Shown here in pieces: positions 8,638 to 18,016 of a DNA stretch of 54,093 nucleotides. Each line of letters begins with the position of its first letter. The first letter of the stretch is position 1. The notes under the pieces are model-generated. The model searched no databases, was not told the origin of the DNA, and saw only the letters and a program-made list of their open reading frames with translations. A program made the position numbers and the translations under genes. This DNA is from Desulfobacterales bacterium (GTDB taxonomy: Bacteria; Desulfobacterota; Desulfobacteria; Desulfobacterales; Desulfosalsimonadaceae). The stretch lies in the NCBI GenBank assembly GCA_018399235.1, contig JAGYOX010000004.1:1-54093 (forward strand). The letters run 5' to 3'.

Positions 8638-10221
8638 ATGAAAGTCTTAATCAGTGACAATCTTGGGGAAGCCGGCGTTGACCTGTTCGAAAAAGAAACC
8701 GGCATTGATGTGGATGTAAAAACAGGTCTGTCCCCTGATGAGTTGAAATCGATTATTCAGGACTACGACGCCTTGGTCATCCGAAGCGCCACCAAGGTTA
8801 CCAAGGATCTCTTAAACAGCGCCCAAAATTTGAAGGTCGTCGGACGGGCGGGCATCGGTCTGGACAACGTAGATATCCCGGCGGCGACAAAAAAGGGGGT
8901 TGTGGTGATGAACACGCCGGGCGGCAACGTGGTCACTACAGCCGAGCACACCATAGCGCTGATGATGAGCCTGACCCGAAATATCCCCCGGGGAACGGCT
9001 TCCCTCAAAGCCGGGCGGTGGGATAAAAAAAATCTGCAAGGCCGGGAGATTATGAATAAAATCCTGGGGGTCATCGGGTTCGGCAAAATCGGGGCGGTGG
9101 TCGCCGAACGCGCAAGGGGCCTTAAAATGCGGATCATGGTCTATGACCCGGTAATACCGCCTGAGACAATTGAAAAAAAAGGATTTGAACCGGTTTCCCT
9201 GGAAACGCTCTACCGACAAGCCGACTATATCACTGTACATGTCCCCAAAAGCAAAAACACCCTGGGTATGCTCAATGCTGTGGCATTTGAAAAGATGAAA
9301 CCGGGGGTTATGCTGATCAATTGCGCTCGCGGGGGCATTGTGGATGAGGCCGCTCTGAAGGATGCTTTGGAATCCGGCAAAATTGCCGGTGCAGCCCTGG
9401 ATGTATTTGAAACCGAACCGCCGCCGGAGGATCATCCGCTACTATCTTTTGATAACGTAGTGGCCACCCCACATCTTGGCGCATCCACAATTGAAGCCCA
9501 AACCAATGTAGCCGTGGCCGTCGCCCAGCAGATTATCGAATATCTAAAAAACAACAATATCATAAACGCTGTCAATGCGCCCTCGATACCCGGAGAGCTT
9601 TTGAGGAAGCTTAAGCCTTATCTTTTTCTGGCCGAACGGATGGGGTGCATGGTCTCCCAGTTTACCGGCGGCCAGCTAAAAGAGATAAGTGTTGAATACA
9701 ATGGAGACTTTCAAGGGCTTGACATGTCGCCGGTGACAACAGGCTTCTTGAAAGGCCTACTTGATCCGATGGTGCCGGATGAGATCAACACGGTCAATGC
9801 CCCAATTCTAGCCAAGGAAAAAGGGATTAGGGTATCGGAATCCAGCAGCGCAGAGTCCTATGAGTTTACCAACCTGATCAGCGCGCATGTGATAACCACG
9901 GAAGAAGAATATCGCGTGGCGGGCACCGTATTTGGTAAATTGGATTCCAGGATCGTGCGAATAAATGATTTCCGGATCGAAATCGTGCCCCAGGGGCATC
10001 TGACATTGATTCATAACCTGGATGAGCCGGGTGCCATCGGGAGCATCGGACAAACGCTGGGGGATAACGGCATCAATATATCCAGGATGCAGGTCGGCCG
10101 GGAAGCCAACGGGGAAAATAATATCATACTGATCCGGACGGATAGCCCGATGACCAAGCCCGTAATTGAACAAATCCGTGCCCTGCCCAAGGTAAAAAAC
10201 ATAAGAACCTTTGAATTATAA
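8638..10221 (+). CDS. serA: D-3-phosphoglycerate dehydrogenase, long form
   Basis: A 527-residue NAD-dependent enzyme catalysing the first step of serine synthesis (3-phosphoglycerate to phosphohydroxypyruvate). It has the long SerA layout: catalytic and Rossmann domains with GVIGFGKIG near residue 144, INCARGGIVDE, and TPHLGAST with catalytic His279; then an allosteric substrate-binding domain (~315-450) and a C-terminal ACT domain (LTLIHNLDEPGAIGSIG, about 455-527), which binds serine in the family. ACAGGAG eight bases before the ATG at 8638 decides the start; an in-frame upstream start at 8611 lacks such a site. A DUF1844 gene follows after 18 bases. Confidence 0.95.
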   Translation: MKVLISDNLGEAGVDLFEKETGIDVDVKTGLSPDELKSIIQDYDALVIRSATKVTKDLLNSAQNLKVVGRAGIGLDNVDIPAATKKGVVVMNTPGGNVVTTAEHTIALMMSLTRNIPRGTASLKAGRWDKKNLQGREIMNKILGVIGFGKIGAVVAERARGLKMRIMVYDPVIPPETIEKKGFEPVSLETLYRQADYITVHVPKSKNTLGMLNAVAFEKMKPGVMLINCARGGIVDEAALKDALESGKIAGAALDVFETEPPPEDHPLLSFDNVVATPHLGASTIEAQTNVAVAVAQQIIEYLKNNNIINAVNAPSIPGELLRKLKPYLFLAERMGCMVSQFTGGQLKEISVEYNGDFQGLDMSPVTTGFLKGLLDPMVPDEINTVNAPILAKEKGIRVSESSSAESYEFTNLISAHVITTEEEYRVAGTVFGKLDSRIVRINDFRIEIVPQGHLTLIHNLDEPGAIGSIGQTLGDNGINISRMQVGREANGENNIILIRTDSPMTKPVIEQIRALPKVKNIRTFEL

Positions 10222-10239
10222 ACCGTCGAGAGGTGAAAA

Positions 10240-10572
10240 ATGTCAGGAGAGCAACATCAAAACAATAAATCAAAAACCAATGATACAGACGCAAATGAAG
10301 GGCCATCAGTTGCAATGCCTGAAATTAATTTTTCGACTTTTATCCTATCATTAAACTCCTCGGCCCTTGTCCATTTAGGGTTGGAAACCGACCCGTCCAC
10401 CGGCACCCAAAAGCCCAACCTGCCGCTCGCCAAACAAACAATTGATATCCTGGCCATGCTGTCGGATAAAACCAGCGGGAATTTAACCAATGATGAACAA
10501 CATCTCTTGACAAACATCTTATACGAATTACGTCTTATGTATGTTAAACAAAAAAAAGAGTCTTCATCTTAA
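10240..10572 (+). CDS. DUF1844 family protein
   Basis: A 110-residue protein with a low-complexity polar N-terminus (residues 1-25) and the DUF1844 core: INFSTFILSLNSSALVHLG near residues 28-46, then LAKQTIDILAMLSDKTSGNLT. No catalytic residues are evident and the function is unknown. Family members are common in Desulfobacterota and often sit beside housekeeping genes. It lies 18 bases after serA behind GAGAGG and is probably the last gene of that transcript, since only repeats follow. Confidence 0.85.
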   Translation: MSGEQHQNNKSKTNDTDANEGPSVAMPEINFSTFILSLNSSALVHLGLETDPSTGTQKPNLPLAKQTIDILAMLSDKTSGNLTNDEQHLLTNILYELRLMYVKQKKESSS

Positions 10573-10597
10573 CAAACGGCCAACAACTGAATTTAAA

Positions 10598-10895
10598 AGT
10601 GATCCCCCGGACTGCAGCCGGGATTGAGCCTAAAAGCAACTTTTGCGATTGGGTAGAGGGACGGAGGCACTAAGGCGATTCATCAGATTTTGTCATTTCG
10701 AGCGATAGCGAGAAATCTTTAACAAACAAGATTCCTCGTCGCTTACGCTCCTCGGAATGACAACGGTGTAAGTCTTTACAAAATGGGCATTAATGGTAAA
10801 TGCGATGCAGCGGCGGGCTTTAGCCCGCCATTCGCCAAAGCGGCTGCAGCAGCAAAACGCGTCCGCTGGAAGGCTAAAGCCTTCCGCTACATGGG
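10598..10895 (+). repeat. Composite REP/BIME-like dispersed repeat, copy A
   Basis: The first part (10598-10655, from CCCCCGG..CCGGG to GAGCCTAAAAG..AACTT) and the last part (10784-10895, CATTAATGGTAAATGCGATG and then two hairpins) match, inverted, the segment at 43793-43985. The hairpin units are GGCGGGCTTTAGCCCGCC (10812-10829) and GGAAGGCTAAAGCCTTCC (10868-10885). They are flanked by GCAG/CTAC ends that resemble the GTAG tetranucleotide of REP elements moved by RAYT transposases. A second small element (10691-10762) interrupts the copy. Confidence 0.7.
10691..10762. repeat. Small hairpin element with terminal inverted repeats, nested in copy A
   Basis: Ends are TGTCATTTCGAG and CTCGGAATGACA, inverted with one mismatch. 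Internal arms AGCGATAGCGAG...AAATCTT and AAGATTCCTCGTCGC also pair, so the 72 bases form one long imperfect hairpin. The corresponding place in the inverted copy at 43920 lacks it, which suggests insertion. It resembles non-autonomous, MITE-like intergenic elements; no transposase is encoded. Confidence 0.65.
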
Positions 10896-10951
10896 GTATA
10901 CAAATTTTGTTAAACAGTAGAGAATCCTGAATACTGAAACCTTGAGTATGA

Positions 10952-10993
10952 CACCTTGAACCTTAAACCTTAAACCTTAAACCTTGAACCTTA
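10952..10993 (+). repeat. Heptanucleotide array, 6 units, upstream of degP
   Basis: Units CACCTTG, AACCTTA x3, AACCTTG, AACCTTA in exact 7-base register. The array ends 12 bases before the degP Shine-Dalgarno. Together with the composite repeat it fills the 447-base space between the DUF1844 gene and degP; no other gene or clear promoter was seen there. Confidence 0.85.
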
Positions 10994-11019
10994 AGTTATT
11001 TAAAAAGGAGACCGAATTT

Positions 11020-12474
11020 ATGATGACTTCAAAATTCCCATCCGGATTAATTATAAAACCAATAATCGGCATCATGGTCATTATCGGCCTGATTTTTATC
11101 GGGGCCAACGAATATACAGGCGCAGCCGCCGCTAAGCCGGCGAAAACCGCATTTGTTCCCCAAAACTTCACCGAACTGGCAGAGGCGGCAAGCCCGGCAG
11201 TGGTTAATATACGAACCGTTAAAACAATTGAAGGCGGCGGCCGTGTATTCCAGCATTTCTTTCAAGGCCCCCGCGGCCATGGTGACATGTTTGATGAGTT
11301 CTTTAAACAATTTTTTGATGAGGACCCGCGAGAATTCAAACAAAAAAGCCTGGGCTCCGGCTTTATCTTTGACGAGGACGGCTATATCGTTACCAACCAT
11401 CATGTCATCAAGGGTGCCGACGAGATCCAGGTCAAGTTAAAAAACGGCGAAGAGTATGATGCGGAAATCAAGGGTGCAGACCCCTCCACCGACTTGGCGC
11501 TAATCAAAATCAAGGCGGATAAAAATCTGCCTACCCTTAAACTGGGCGACTCCAATGCGCTTAAAATCGGTCAGTGGATCGTCGCCATCGGCAACCCTTT
11601 CGGCCTGGAGCATACGGTAACCGCCGGTATTATTAGCGCCCAGGGACGCGTGATTGGCGCCGGGCCCTATGATGATTTTATTCAGACTGATGCCTCAATT
11701 AATCCAGGAAACTCCGGCGGCCCCCTAATCAGTATGGATGGGGAAGTTGTAGGCATTAGCACTGCCATCGTCGCAGGCGGTAACGGCATTGGATTTGCCA
11801 TTCCCATTTCCATGGCTAAAGATATCATTGACCAGCTTAAACAAACGGGGGAAGTCACGCGGGGATGGCTCGGGGTCGGCATTCAGGACCTGGATAATGA
11901 GCTTAAAGAATACTACGACGTTGACCAAGGCGTGTTGGTCACACAGGTTTTCCCGGGGGATCCGGCGGATAAGGCGGGAATTAAGCCACAGGATATTATT
12001 CTTTCCGTGAACGGCAAATCGGTAGATTCGGCAAGGGATCTATCCAAAGTAGTTGCTGGCCTTGCCGTAGGCGAAGAAGCCAAAATCAAAATCAACCGGA
12101 AAGGCGATATCAAAACCATAGAAGTCGAAATCGCCAAACGGGATGAGAGCCACCTGGCCTCCGTGCAGGGAGAATCCCTTGACAAGTCCTTGGATGAGCT
12201 TGGGATGGAAGTATCTAATATAAATCAGAATATTGCGGAACAGTTTAACCTGACCAGCCGGGAGGGCGTCATTGTTGCTGAGGTGAGATCAAATAGCAAA
12301 GCGGCGGAAGCCGGCATCCGAAAGGGAGATATTATTAAGGAAGTGAATCATCAGGCGGTTAGCTCGGTAGCTGATTATGAATCCGTCCTTAATCAAACCG
12401 ATGAGGGAGATGTCCTTCAATTCTATATCAAACGCGCTCAGCGCGGATATATCGTTATCAAAATGACAAAATAA
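11020..12474 (+). CDS. degP: DegP/HtrA-type periplasmic serine protease with two PDZ domains
   Basis: A 484-residue envelope protease/chaperone that handles misfolded periplasmic proteins. Residues ~10-30 (LIIKPIIGIMVIIGLIFIGA) are a signal peptide or anchor. The trypsin-like domain has a catalytic triad of His128 in TNHHVIKG, Asp158 in STDLALIKI and Ser232 in GNSGGPL. Two PDZ domains follow (about 285-370 and 390-480; GWLGVGIQDL, AGIKPQDIILSVNG, AGIRKGDIIKEVN). AAAAAGGAG (11002-11010) nine bases before ATG 11020 sets the start; an upstream TTG lies in the heptamer array. ispE follows after 19 bases. Confidence 0.94.
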   Translation: MMTSKFPSGLIIKPIIGIMVIIGLIFIGANEYTGAAAAKPAKTAFVPQNFTELAEAASPAVVNIRTVKTIEGGGRVFQHFFQGPRGHGDMFDEFFKQFFDEDPREFKQKSLGSGFIFDEDGYIVTNHHVIKGADEIQVKLKNGEEYDAEIKGADPSTDLALIKIKADKNLPTLKLGDSNALKIGQWIVAIGNPFGLEHTVTAGIISAQGRVIGAGPYDDFIQTDASINPGNSGGPLISMDGEVVGISTAIVAGGNGIGFAIPISMAKDIIDQLKQTGEVTRGWLGVGIQDLDNELKEYYDVDQGVLVTQVFPGDPADKAGIKPQDIILSVNGKSVDSARDLSKVVAGLAVGEEAKIKINRKGDIKTIEVEIAKRDESHLASVQGESLDKSLDELGMEVSNINQNIAEQFNLTSREGVIVAEVRSNSKAAEAGIRKGDIIKEVNHQAVSSVADYESVLNQTDEGDVLQFYIKRAQRGYIVIKMTK

Positions 12475-12493
12475 ACAGTTATTTCAAATTGAT

Positions 12494-13357
12494 ATGCTGC
12501 CTTCCCGGGAGATCCGATCCTTTGCAAAGATCAATCTATACCTTGAAATAGTCGGCAAACGAACAGACGGGTATCATGATCTGATCACTCTGATGTGTTT
12601 AATTGATCTGCATGATACCCTCCGGATTGAATTTGACACGCCTGCCACGCAGGTTGCCTGCAACCATCCGGATGTACCGGAAAATGAATCCAACCTGGCG
12701 GTAAAAGCCGCCTCGAAGTTTTTTGACGCCATAAACAGTCGGGATCATATTTCTGTGTTCATTGATAAAAAAATCCCGGTCGGAGCCGGCCTTGGCGGCG
12801 GCAGCAGCAATGCCGCTGCTGTTTTAAACGCCCTCAACCATTGGTACCGATTCCCCCTTCCCCGGAATGCCCTGATGGATTTAGGTGCACAAATCGGCGC
12901 GGATGTACCTTTTTTTGTTTATGGCCACCCTGCCCTGGCAACAGGTATCGGGGATCGCATTGCGGCCTATCATCACCACTTACCCGCCTATCCCATTGTA
13001 CTCATATACCCGGCAAAGCCTCTCTCAACTGCGGAAGTCTATCGAAAATTGAATTTTGGATTGACAAAAAGCAAAAAAATAAATAGAAAAAATACTTTTA
13101 GGCATATTCGGGAACAGGACATCACTTGTATCCTTTATAATGATTTTGAGCCGACAGCGTTTAAAATCAACCCGGAAATTGCTGATGCAAAATCACTTTT
13201 ACTGGCTCTGGGAGCCGGGGGAGCGCTTATGTCCGGCAGCGGATCAACAGTATTCGGTATTTATCCGGACTTGAAGGATGCGCACAATGCATTTGCAAAT
13301 ATCAAAGGGCGGCATCCACAATGGGAAGTCTTTATATCAAGGCTGCGGATTGGTTGA
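12494..13357 (+). CDS. ispE: 4-diphosphocytidyl-2-C-methyl-D-erythritol kinase
   Basis: A 287-residue GHMP kinase that phosphorylates CDP-methylerythritol in the non-mevalonate isoprenoid pathway. The N-terminus AKINLYLEIVGKRTDGYHDL is diagnostic for IspE. The glycine-rich ATP loop PVGAGLGGGSSNAAA is near residues 94-108, and the C-terminal MSGSGSTVFGIY motif is present. Length is normal. A tRNA-Gln gene follows after 29 bases and prs after that, the order commonly seen in Desulfobacterota. Confidence 0.95.
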   Translation: MLPSREIRSFAKINLYLEIVGKRTDGYHDLITLMCLIDLHDTLRIEFDTPATQVACNHPDVPENESNLAVKAASKFFDAINSRDHISVFIDKKIPVGAGLGGGSSNAAAVLNALNHWYRFPLPRNALMDLGAQIGADVPFFVYGHPALATGIGDRIAAYHHHLPAYPIVLIYPAKPLSTAEVYRKLNFGLTKSKKINRKNTFRHIREQDITCILYNDFEPTAFKINPEIADAKSLLLALGAGGALMSGSGSTVFGIYPDLKDAHNAFANIKGRHPQWEVFISRLRIG

Positions 13358-13386
13358 AATGCCATTTCATCAAAGAACGGCCTTGC

Positions 13387-13461
13387 TGGGGCGTCGTCAA
13401 GAGGTAAGACACAGGATTTTGGTTCCTGCATTCGGAGGTTCGAATCCTCCCGCCCCAGCCA
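13387..13461 (+). tRNA. tRNA-Gln (anticodon TTG), CCA encoded
   Basis: A 75-base cloverleaf. The acceptor arms TGGGGCG (13387-13393) and CGCCCCA (13451-13457) pair fully, the discriminator is G, and CCA is encoded. The anticodon stem CAGGA/TCCTG encloses the loop TTTTGGT, giving anticodon TTG. The T arm GGAGG TTCGAAT CCTCC is canonical. It sits 29 bases after ispE and 25 bases before prs, so it is very probably transcribed within the operon and cut out. Confidence 0.97.
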
Positions 13462-13486
13462 AGTATACAAAAAATGAGACGATATA

Positions 13487-14434
13487 ATGACGGTTGAAAA
13501 CGACTATATTATTTTTGCGGGAAACTCGAATCCCATCCTGTGCAAGGCCATAGCCGAATATTTGAATCGCCAGCTAGGGGGTGCCAAGGTCAAACGCTTC
13601 AGTGACGGGGAAATTCAGATTGAAATACATGAAAATGTCCGGGCCAAAGATGCCTTTGTCATTCAATCCACAAGCTCTCCGGTCAATGATAATCTGATGG
13701 AACTGCTGCTGATGATTGATGCGCTCAAACGCTCATCAGCCAAACGCATCACTGCGGTTATTCCCTATTTCGGCTACGCCCGCCAGGATAAAAAGGTCGC
13801 CCCAAGGGTGCCAATCAGCGCGAAGTTAGCGGCGGATTTACTGACTACGGCCGGTGCCAACAGAATCATTACCATGGATCTTCATGCCGGTCAGATACAG
13901 GGGTTTTTCAATACGCCGGTGGATAACCTGTTTGCCGCGCCTGTGCTTATCGAGTATATGAAAAATAATTATAGTAACGATATGGTGATTGTTTCCCCGG
14001 ACGCCGGTGGAGTGGAACGGGCCAGGGCTTTTGCCAAACGGCTTGAAGCCGGTCTTGCCATCATCGATAAACGACGGGATGCCCCTAACAAAGCCAAGGC
14101 CATGGCGGTCATCGGTGATGTGACAGGGAAAAAGGCCGTCATCCTGGATGACATGGTAGATACGGCCGGGACATTAACTCAAGCGGCCAACGCGGTGATG
14201 GAAAACGGTGCCAGTGAAGTCCATGCCTGCTGCACGCATGCGGTCCTTTCAGGACCGGCTATTGATCGGATAAAAGAGTGCGCTCTATCCAGGGTGGTGG
14301 TCACCGATACCATCCCGCTTTCGGATAAAGGCCTGGCTTGTGAGAAAATTAAAATCCTGTCAATTGCCAACCTTTTCGGAGAGGCAATTATCAGGAGCCA
14401 TACCGGCGATTCTGTAACCTCACTGTTTGTATAA
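13487..14434 (+). CDS. prs: Ribose-phosphate pyrophosphokinase
   Basis: A 315-residue enzyme that makes PRPP from ribose 5-phosphate and ATP for nucleotide, His and Trp synthesis. Motifs present: [15 protein letters not shown], the flexible loop YARQDKK, the [11 protein letters not shown] region and the PRPP-binding loop [10 protein letters not shown] near residues 220-229. Length is that of class I enzymes. Only 25 bases separate it from the tRNA, and there is no strong Shine-Dalgarno. Confidence 0.96.
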   Translation: MTVENDYIIFAGNSNPILCKAIAEYLNRQLGGAKVKRFSDGEIQIEIHENVRAKDAFVIQSTSSPVNDNLMELLLMIDALKRSSAKRITAVIPYFGYARQDKKVAPRVPISAKLAADLLTTAGANRIITMDLHAGQIQGFFNTPVDNLFAAPVLIEYMKNNYSNDMVIVSPDAGGVERARAFAKRLEAGLAIIDKRRDAPNKAKAMAVIGDVTGKKAVILDDMVDTAGTLTQAANAVMENGASEVHACCTHAVLSGPAIDRIKECALSRVVVTDTIPLSDKGLACEKIKILSIANLFGEAIIRSHTGDSVTSLFV

Positions 14435-14468
14435 AGACAAAAAAACTGTTAATGGAGGCGAATAAATA

Positions 14469-15131
14469 TTGGATCGATATCAAATAACAGCAAAACAACG
14501 TGGAAAAACTGGAAAAGGCGCCGCCCGGTCGTTGCGGCGGATGGGCGATATGCCGGCTGTGCTATACGGGGCAGACATCGATAGTATGCCTCTGTCTATC
14601 AATATTCATGATATGGAGCTTTTGTTAACCAAAGTCAGCCCCAGCCAGGCATTGCTGGATTTGCAGATTGAAAACGGCGCAAAAGACAAGAAAACCGTTA
14701 TGATCAAGGAGCTGCAGATTGATCCGGTAAAGTTTAACTATCTGCATATAGATTTTTATGAAGTCAGAATGGATCAGCAGATCACGACTACCGTACCGGT
14801 AGTGGCTACCGGCACCTCCAAGGGGGTTGAAGAAGGCGGAATCCTGCAGATTATTCGCCGGGAACTCGAAGTCAGCTGCTTGCCGGGCGATATTCCCGAA
14901 CAGATCGAAATCGATATCACCGATCTGGATGTTGGCGATTCAATCCATGTCGAGGATATTCATCTGGGTGAGAAACTCGAGATCCCCTATGAAACCAACT
15001 TCACCATCTTGACGGTTGTCAGCCCGGTCATAGAGAAAGAGGAAGAGGCCGAAGCTGAAGAAGGCGAAGAAGGCGAAGAAGGGGAAGCTGAAGGTGAAGC
15101 TGAAGCTACCGGCGAAGTGGAAGAGGAATAA
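14469..15131 (+). CDS. rplY: 50S ribosomal protein L25, CTC form
   Basis: A 220-residue general-stress/CTC form of L25, which binds 5S rRNA. The N-terminal L25 domain (ITAKQRGKTGKGAARSLRR, then MPAVLYGAD) is followed by the CTC beta domain (EEGGILQIIRRELEVSCLPG, then DLDVGDSIHVEDI). The last ~35 residues are almost all Glu, Gly and Ala, an acidic tail typical of this group. The start is TTG at 14469, chosen because GGAGG (14454-14458) lies ten bases upstream and the reading begins exactly at the conserved N-terminus. It lies between prs and pth. Confidence 0.95.
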   Translation: MDRYQITAKQRGKTGKGAARSLRRMGDMPAVLYGADIDSMPLSINIHDMELLLTKVSPSQALLDLQIENGAKDKKTVMIKELQIDPVKFNYLHIDFYEVRMDQQITTTVPVVATGTSKGVEEGGILQIIRRELEVSCLPGDIPEQIEIDITDLDVGDSIHVEDIHLGEKLEIPYETNFTILTVVSPVIEKEEEAEAEEGEEGEEGEAEGEAEATGEVEEE

Positions 15132-15169
15132 TCGGCCATCGTCAAACGGATGCTTATTTTTGCCGGCCT

Positions 15170-15742
15170 ATGATGCACATAGCCCCCTGGTTAATAGCCG
15201 GCCTGGGCAATCCGGGCCGAAAGTATGCTTCGTCGAGGCACAATGCCGGTTTTATGGTCATTGATCACATTGCTGACGCCAATCATGTCACCATCAGCCG
15301 GAACAAATTTGATGCTGATTTCGGCCGGGGAAATATTGACGGATTTGATGCGGTCTTATTAAAACCCATGGCGTATATGAATCGCAGTGGGCTGCCGATA
15401 AGCCGAATGGCCGCTTTTTTTCAGATACCTTTGGATCATCTGCTGGTGATCCATGATGATATTGATATTGGTTACGGAAAAATTAAAATCAAAGCGAAAG
15501 GAGGGCATGGAGGACATAATGGATTAAGGTCTATTATCGATGCCGTTGGAAGCGGGGACTTTCCCCGGCTGAGAATCGGTATCGGGCGGCCCGAGACAGC
15601 TGTTGACATCAGCGGCTATGTCTTGGGGAATTTTGCCACAGATGAATGGCGGGAGTTTGGACCGATACTGGATAAAACAGCAGAAGCTGTGGATACTATT
15701 CTTAGGCATGGCGTTGTTGAAGGCATGAATCGTTTCAATTAA
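15170..15742 (+). CDS. pth: Peptidyl-tRNA hydrolase
   Basis: A 190-residue enzyme that frees tRNA from prematurely released peptidyl-tRNA. It has the family N-terminus LIAGLGNPGRKYASSRHNAG with catalytic His in RHNAGF (residue ~25), KPMAYMNRSG, the Asp-containing HDDIDIGYGKIK and GGHGGHNGLRSI. It lies downstream of rplY in the usual prs-ctc-pth order. The start is one of two adjacent ATGs. Confidence 0.95.
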   Translation: MMHIAPWLIAGLGNPGRKYASSRHNAGFMVIDHIADANHVTISRNKFDADFGRGNIDGFDAVLLKPMAYMNRSGLPISRMAAFFQIPLDHLLVIHDDIDIGYGKIKIKAKGGHGGHNGLRSIIDAVGSGDFPRLRIGIGRPETAVDISGYVLGNFATDEWREFGPILDKTAEAVDTILRHGVVEGMNRFN

Positions 15743-15764
15743 CGTTTAACACAGGTATATTTTT

Positions 15765-15780
15765 TTAACTGATTAGTTAA
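15765..15780. promoter_or_regulatory. Palindrome before hppA
   Basis: TTAACT-GATT-AGTTAA is a perfect 6-bp inverted repeat that ends directly at the GGGAGG ribosome site of hppA. It could be an operator or a small mRNA hairpin; its function is unknown. Confidence 0.3.
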
Positions 15781-15792
15781 GGGAGGGTTGAC

Positions 15793-17862
15793 ATGGAATG
15801 GATATTGAACAATATTCCACTAAGTTGTACAATTGTAGGGATTATTGGAATCCTTTATTCGCTGGTGGTTGCCGGCGTCATTAAAGGCGCGGCGACCGGG
15901 GATGCCAAGATGGGCGAAATCGCAAGCGCCATTCAAGAAGGCTCCATCGCCTATCTGAACAGACAGCTCAAAAGCATGGCGATCGTTGGCATCATTATCT
16001 TTCTCGTCATTTTCTTCGGTCTGAATGCCAAAACCGCCATCGGCTTTCTGGTCGGTGCCGTAGCCTCATATTTAGCCGGCTATATCGGCATGCGCGTATC
16101 GGTTCTGGCAAACGTAAGGGTTGCCGAAGCATGCAAAAAAGGGTTGGCCTCGGGTCTCAGCCTGGCGTTTAAAGGCGGCTCTGTGACCGGCATGCTGGTT
16201 GCCGGACTGGCGCTGACTGCGATTTCCGGCTACTTCGCCTTTTTGGCGAACTCCGCACCGGAAGGTACAGCCCTGAAAGACCTGGTCGTTCCCTTGGTTG
16301 CTCTGGGCTTTGGCGGCAGCTTGGTTTCGATCTTTGCCCGTCTTGGCGGCGGAATATTCACCAAGGGCGCCGACGTTGGGGCAGATCTGGTTGGAAAAGT
16401 CGAGGCTGGCATCCCTGAAGACGACCCCCGCAACCCGGCAACCATCGCCGACAACGTCGGGGATAACGTTGGCGACTGCGCCGGCATGGCCGCTGATCTT
16501 TTTGAAACCTACGCGGTAACGGTTGTTGCCGCCATGCTTTTGGGCGCCTTGATGTTTAAAGGAAATGAGATGGCCGTCCATTTCCCGCTGGTCCTGGGCG
16601 CGGTTTCCATTATCGCCTCAATCATCGCTACCTTTTTTGTCCGGCTGGGCAAAAGCGAATACATTATGGGAGCCTTGTATAAAGGAATGTTCGGTGCCGC
16701 CATTTTGGCTGCCATCGCGTTCTACTTTGTCACTACCGGTCTTATGACTGAAATAAACGGCATTCCGGCGCTCAATTTATATTACGCGTCTCTGGTCGGT
16801 CTGGTATTAACCGTTCTCATCGTTATTATCACGGAATACTACACCGGCATATATAAACCGGTAAAAGGAATTGCGGAGGCTTCAACCACCGGGCATGCCA
16901 CCAACATTATTGCCGGTCTGGCGGTCAGCCTTCAGTCCACTGCGGCACCGGTTCTGGCCATCTGTCTGGCCATCGGCATCGCATATTCATTTGCGGGCCT
17001 TTATGGTATTGCGATTGCTACAGTGGCGATGCTGTCTATGACGGGCATGGTTATTGCTATTGATGCCTATGGCCCGATCACAGATAATGCCGGTGGTATT
17101 GCAGAAATGGCAGAACTGGACGACAGCGTCCGCGCAGTAACTGACCCGCTGGACGCGGTCGGCAACACCACCAAGGCAGTGACCAAAGGCTATGCCATCG
17201 GCTCTGCCGGTCTTGCCGCCCTGGTTCTTTTCGCCTCCTACACCCAGGAGTTCGCTCTGCAGGCTGAGGAGATGGCCGCAGCAGCCGGTACGGCTATTGT
17301 AAATATTACCTTTGACCTATCCAATGTGGACGTTATCATCGGCCTGTTTATCGGTGGCCTTCTGCCTTTTCTGTTCGGCTCAATGGCCATGCAGGCGGTG
17401 GGGCGTGCCGGAAGCGCCGTTGTTGACGAGGTTCGCAGACAGTTCCGCGAGATTCCGGGTATCATGGAAGGCACAGCCAAACCGGATTATCACAACTGTG
17501 TTGATATTGTTACCAAGTTCGCATTGAAGGAAATGATGGTGCCTGCCCTGCTGCCGGTAGTAGCGCCCCTTCTGGTCGGCTTCCTGCTGGGCAAAGTGGC
17601 ATTGGGCGGACTCTTGATCGGCAGCATTATCACCGGTCTGTTTGTCGCCATTTCCATGACCACCGGTGGTGCAGCATGGGATAATGCGAAAAAATACATC
17701 GAGGACGGCTTCTTCGGCGGCAAGGGCAGTGATGCCCATAAAGCTGCGGTTACAGGTGATACCGTCGGCGATCCGTATAAAGATACGGCCGGTCCGGCGA
17801 TCAACCCCATGATCAAGATCCTGAACGTCGTGGCCTTGCTCATGGTACCGTTCCTTATGTAA
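15793..17862 (+). CDS. hppA: Membrane-bound proton-translocating pyrophosphatase, K+-independent type
   Basis: A 689-residue, ~16-helix membrane protein that couples pyrophosphate hydrolysis to ion export across the inner membrane. The catalytic motif [20 protein letters not shown] (residues ~191-210) and [20 protein letters not shown] (~222-241) are intact, as is the C-terminal [13 protein letters not shown]. The motif [10 protein letters not shown] has Lys461 and Thr464. These positions are Ala and Gly in K+-dependent (often Na+-pumping) enzymes, so this one falls in the K+-independent, H+-pumping class. GGGAGG precedes the ATG, and a strong terminator follows. Confidence 0.96.
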   Translation: MEWILNNIPLSCTIVGIIGILYSLVVAGVIKGAATGDAKMGEIASAIQEGSIAYLNRQLKSMAIVGIIIFLVIFFGLNAKTAIGFLVGAVASYLAGYIGMRVSVLANVRVAEACKKGLASGLSLAFKGGSVTGMLVAGLALTAISGYFAFLANSAPEGTALKDLVVPLVALGFGGSLVSIFARLGGGIFTKGADVGADLVGKVEAGIPEDDPRNPATIADNVGDNVGDCAGMAADLFETYAVTVVAAMLLGALMFKGNEMAVHFPLVLGAVSIIASIIATFFVRLGKSEYIMGALYKGMFGAAILAAIAFYFVTTGLMTEINGIPALNLYYASLVGLVLTVLIVIITEYYTGIYKPVKGIAEASTTGHATNIIAGLAVSLQSTAAPVLAICLAIGIAYSFAGLYGIAIATVAMLSMTGMVIAIDAYGPITDNAGGIAEMAELDDSVRAVTDPLDAVGNTTKAVTKGYAIGSAGLAALVLFASYTQEFALQAEEMAAAAGTAIVNITFDLSNVDVIIGLFIGGLLPFLFGSMAMQAVGRAGSAVVDEVRRQFREIPGIMEGTAKPDYHNCVDIVTKFALKEMMVPALLPVVAPLLVGFLLGKVALGGLLIGSIITGLFVAISMTTGGAAWDNAKKYIEDGFFGGKGSDAHKAAVTGDTVGDPYKDTAGPAINPMIKILNVVALLMVPFLM

Positions 17863-17892
17863 TCGTTTTTGGCCGCAGGCCAATACAAAGCT

Positions 17893-17934
17893 AAAAAAAG
17901 GGATTGGCGGGGGTTTCCGTCAATCCCTTTTTTT
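17893..17934 (+). terminator. Rho-independent terminator after hppA
   Basis: GGGATTGGCGG and CCGTCAATCCC pair with a single G-T wobble around a short loop, followed by seven T. Confidence 0.9.
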
Positions 17935-17935
17935 A

Positions 17936-17964
17936 TTGAATCAACCTTTAAAATCTGGTATAAA
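17936..17964 (+). promoter_or_regulatory. Promoter of carD
   Basis: TTGAAT (17936-17941) and TATAAA (17959-17964) are separated by 17 bases. The site lies right after the hppA terminator and about 50 bases before the carD start, so carD begins a new transcript. Confidence 0.6.
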
Positions 17965-18016
17965 TACTTTTTATGTTTTAAATCGAACAGACGGCATTAT
18001 AGAGGGATGTTATATC

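Noticed and set aside
10691-10762. Transcription terminator
   Set aside because: The long imperfect hairpin has no T-run and has TIR-like ends; an insertion element explains it better.
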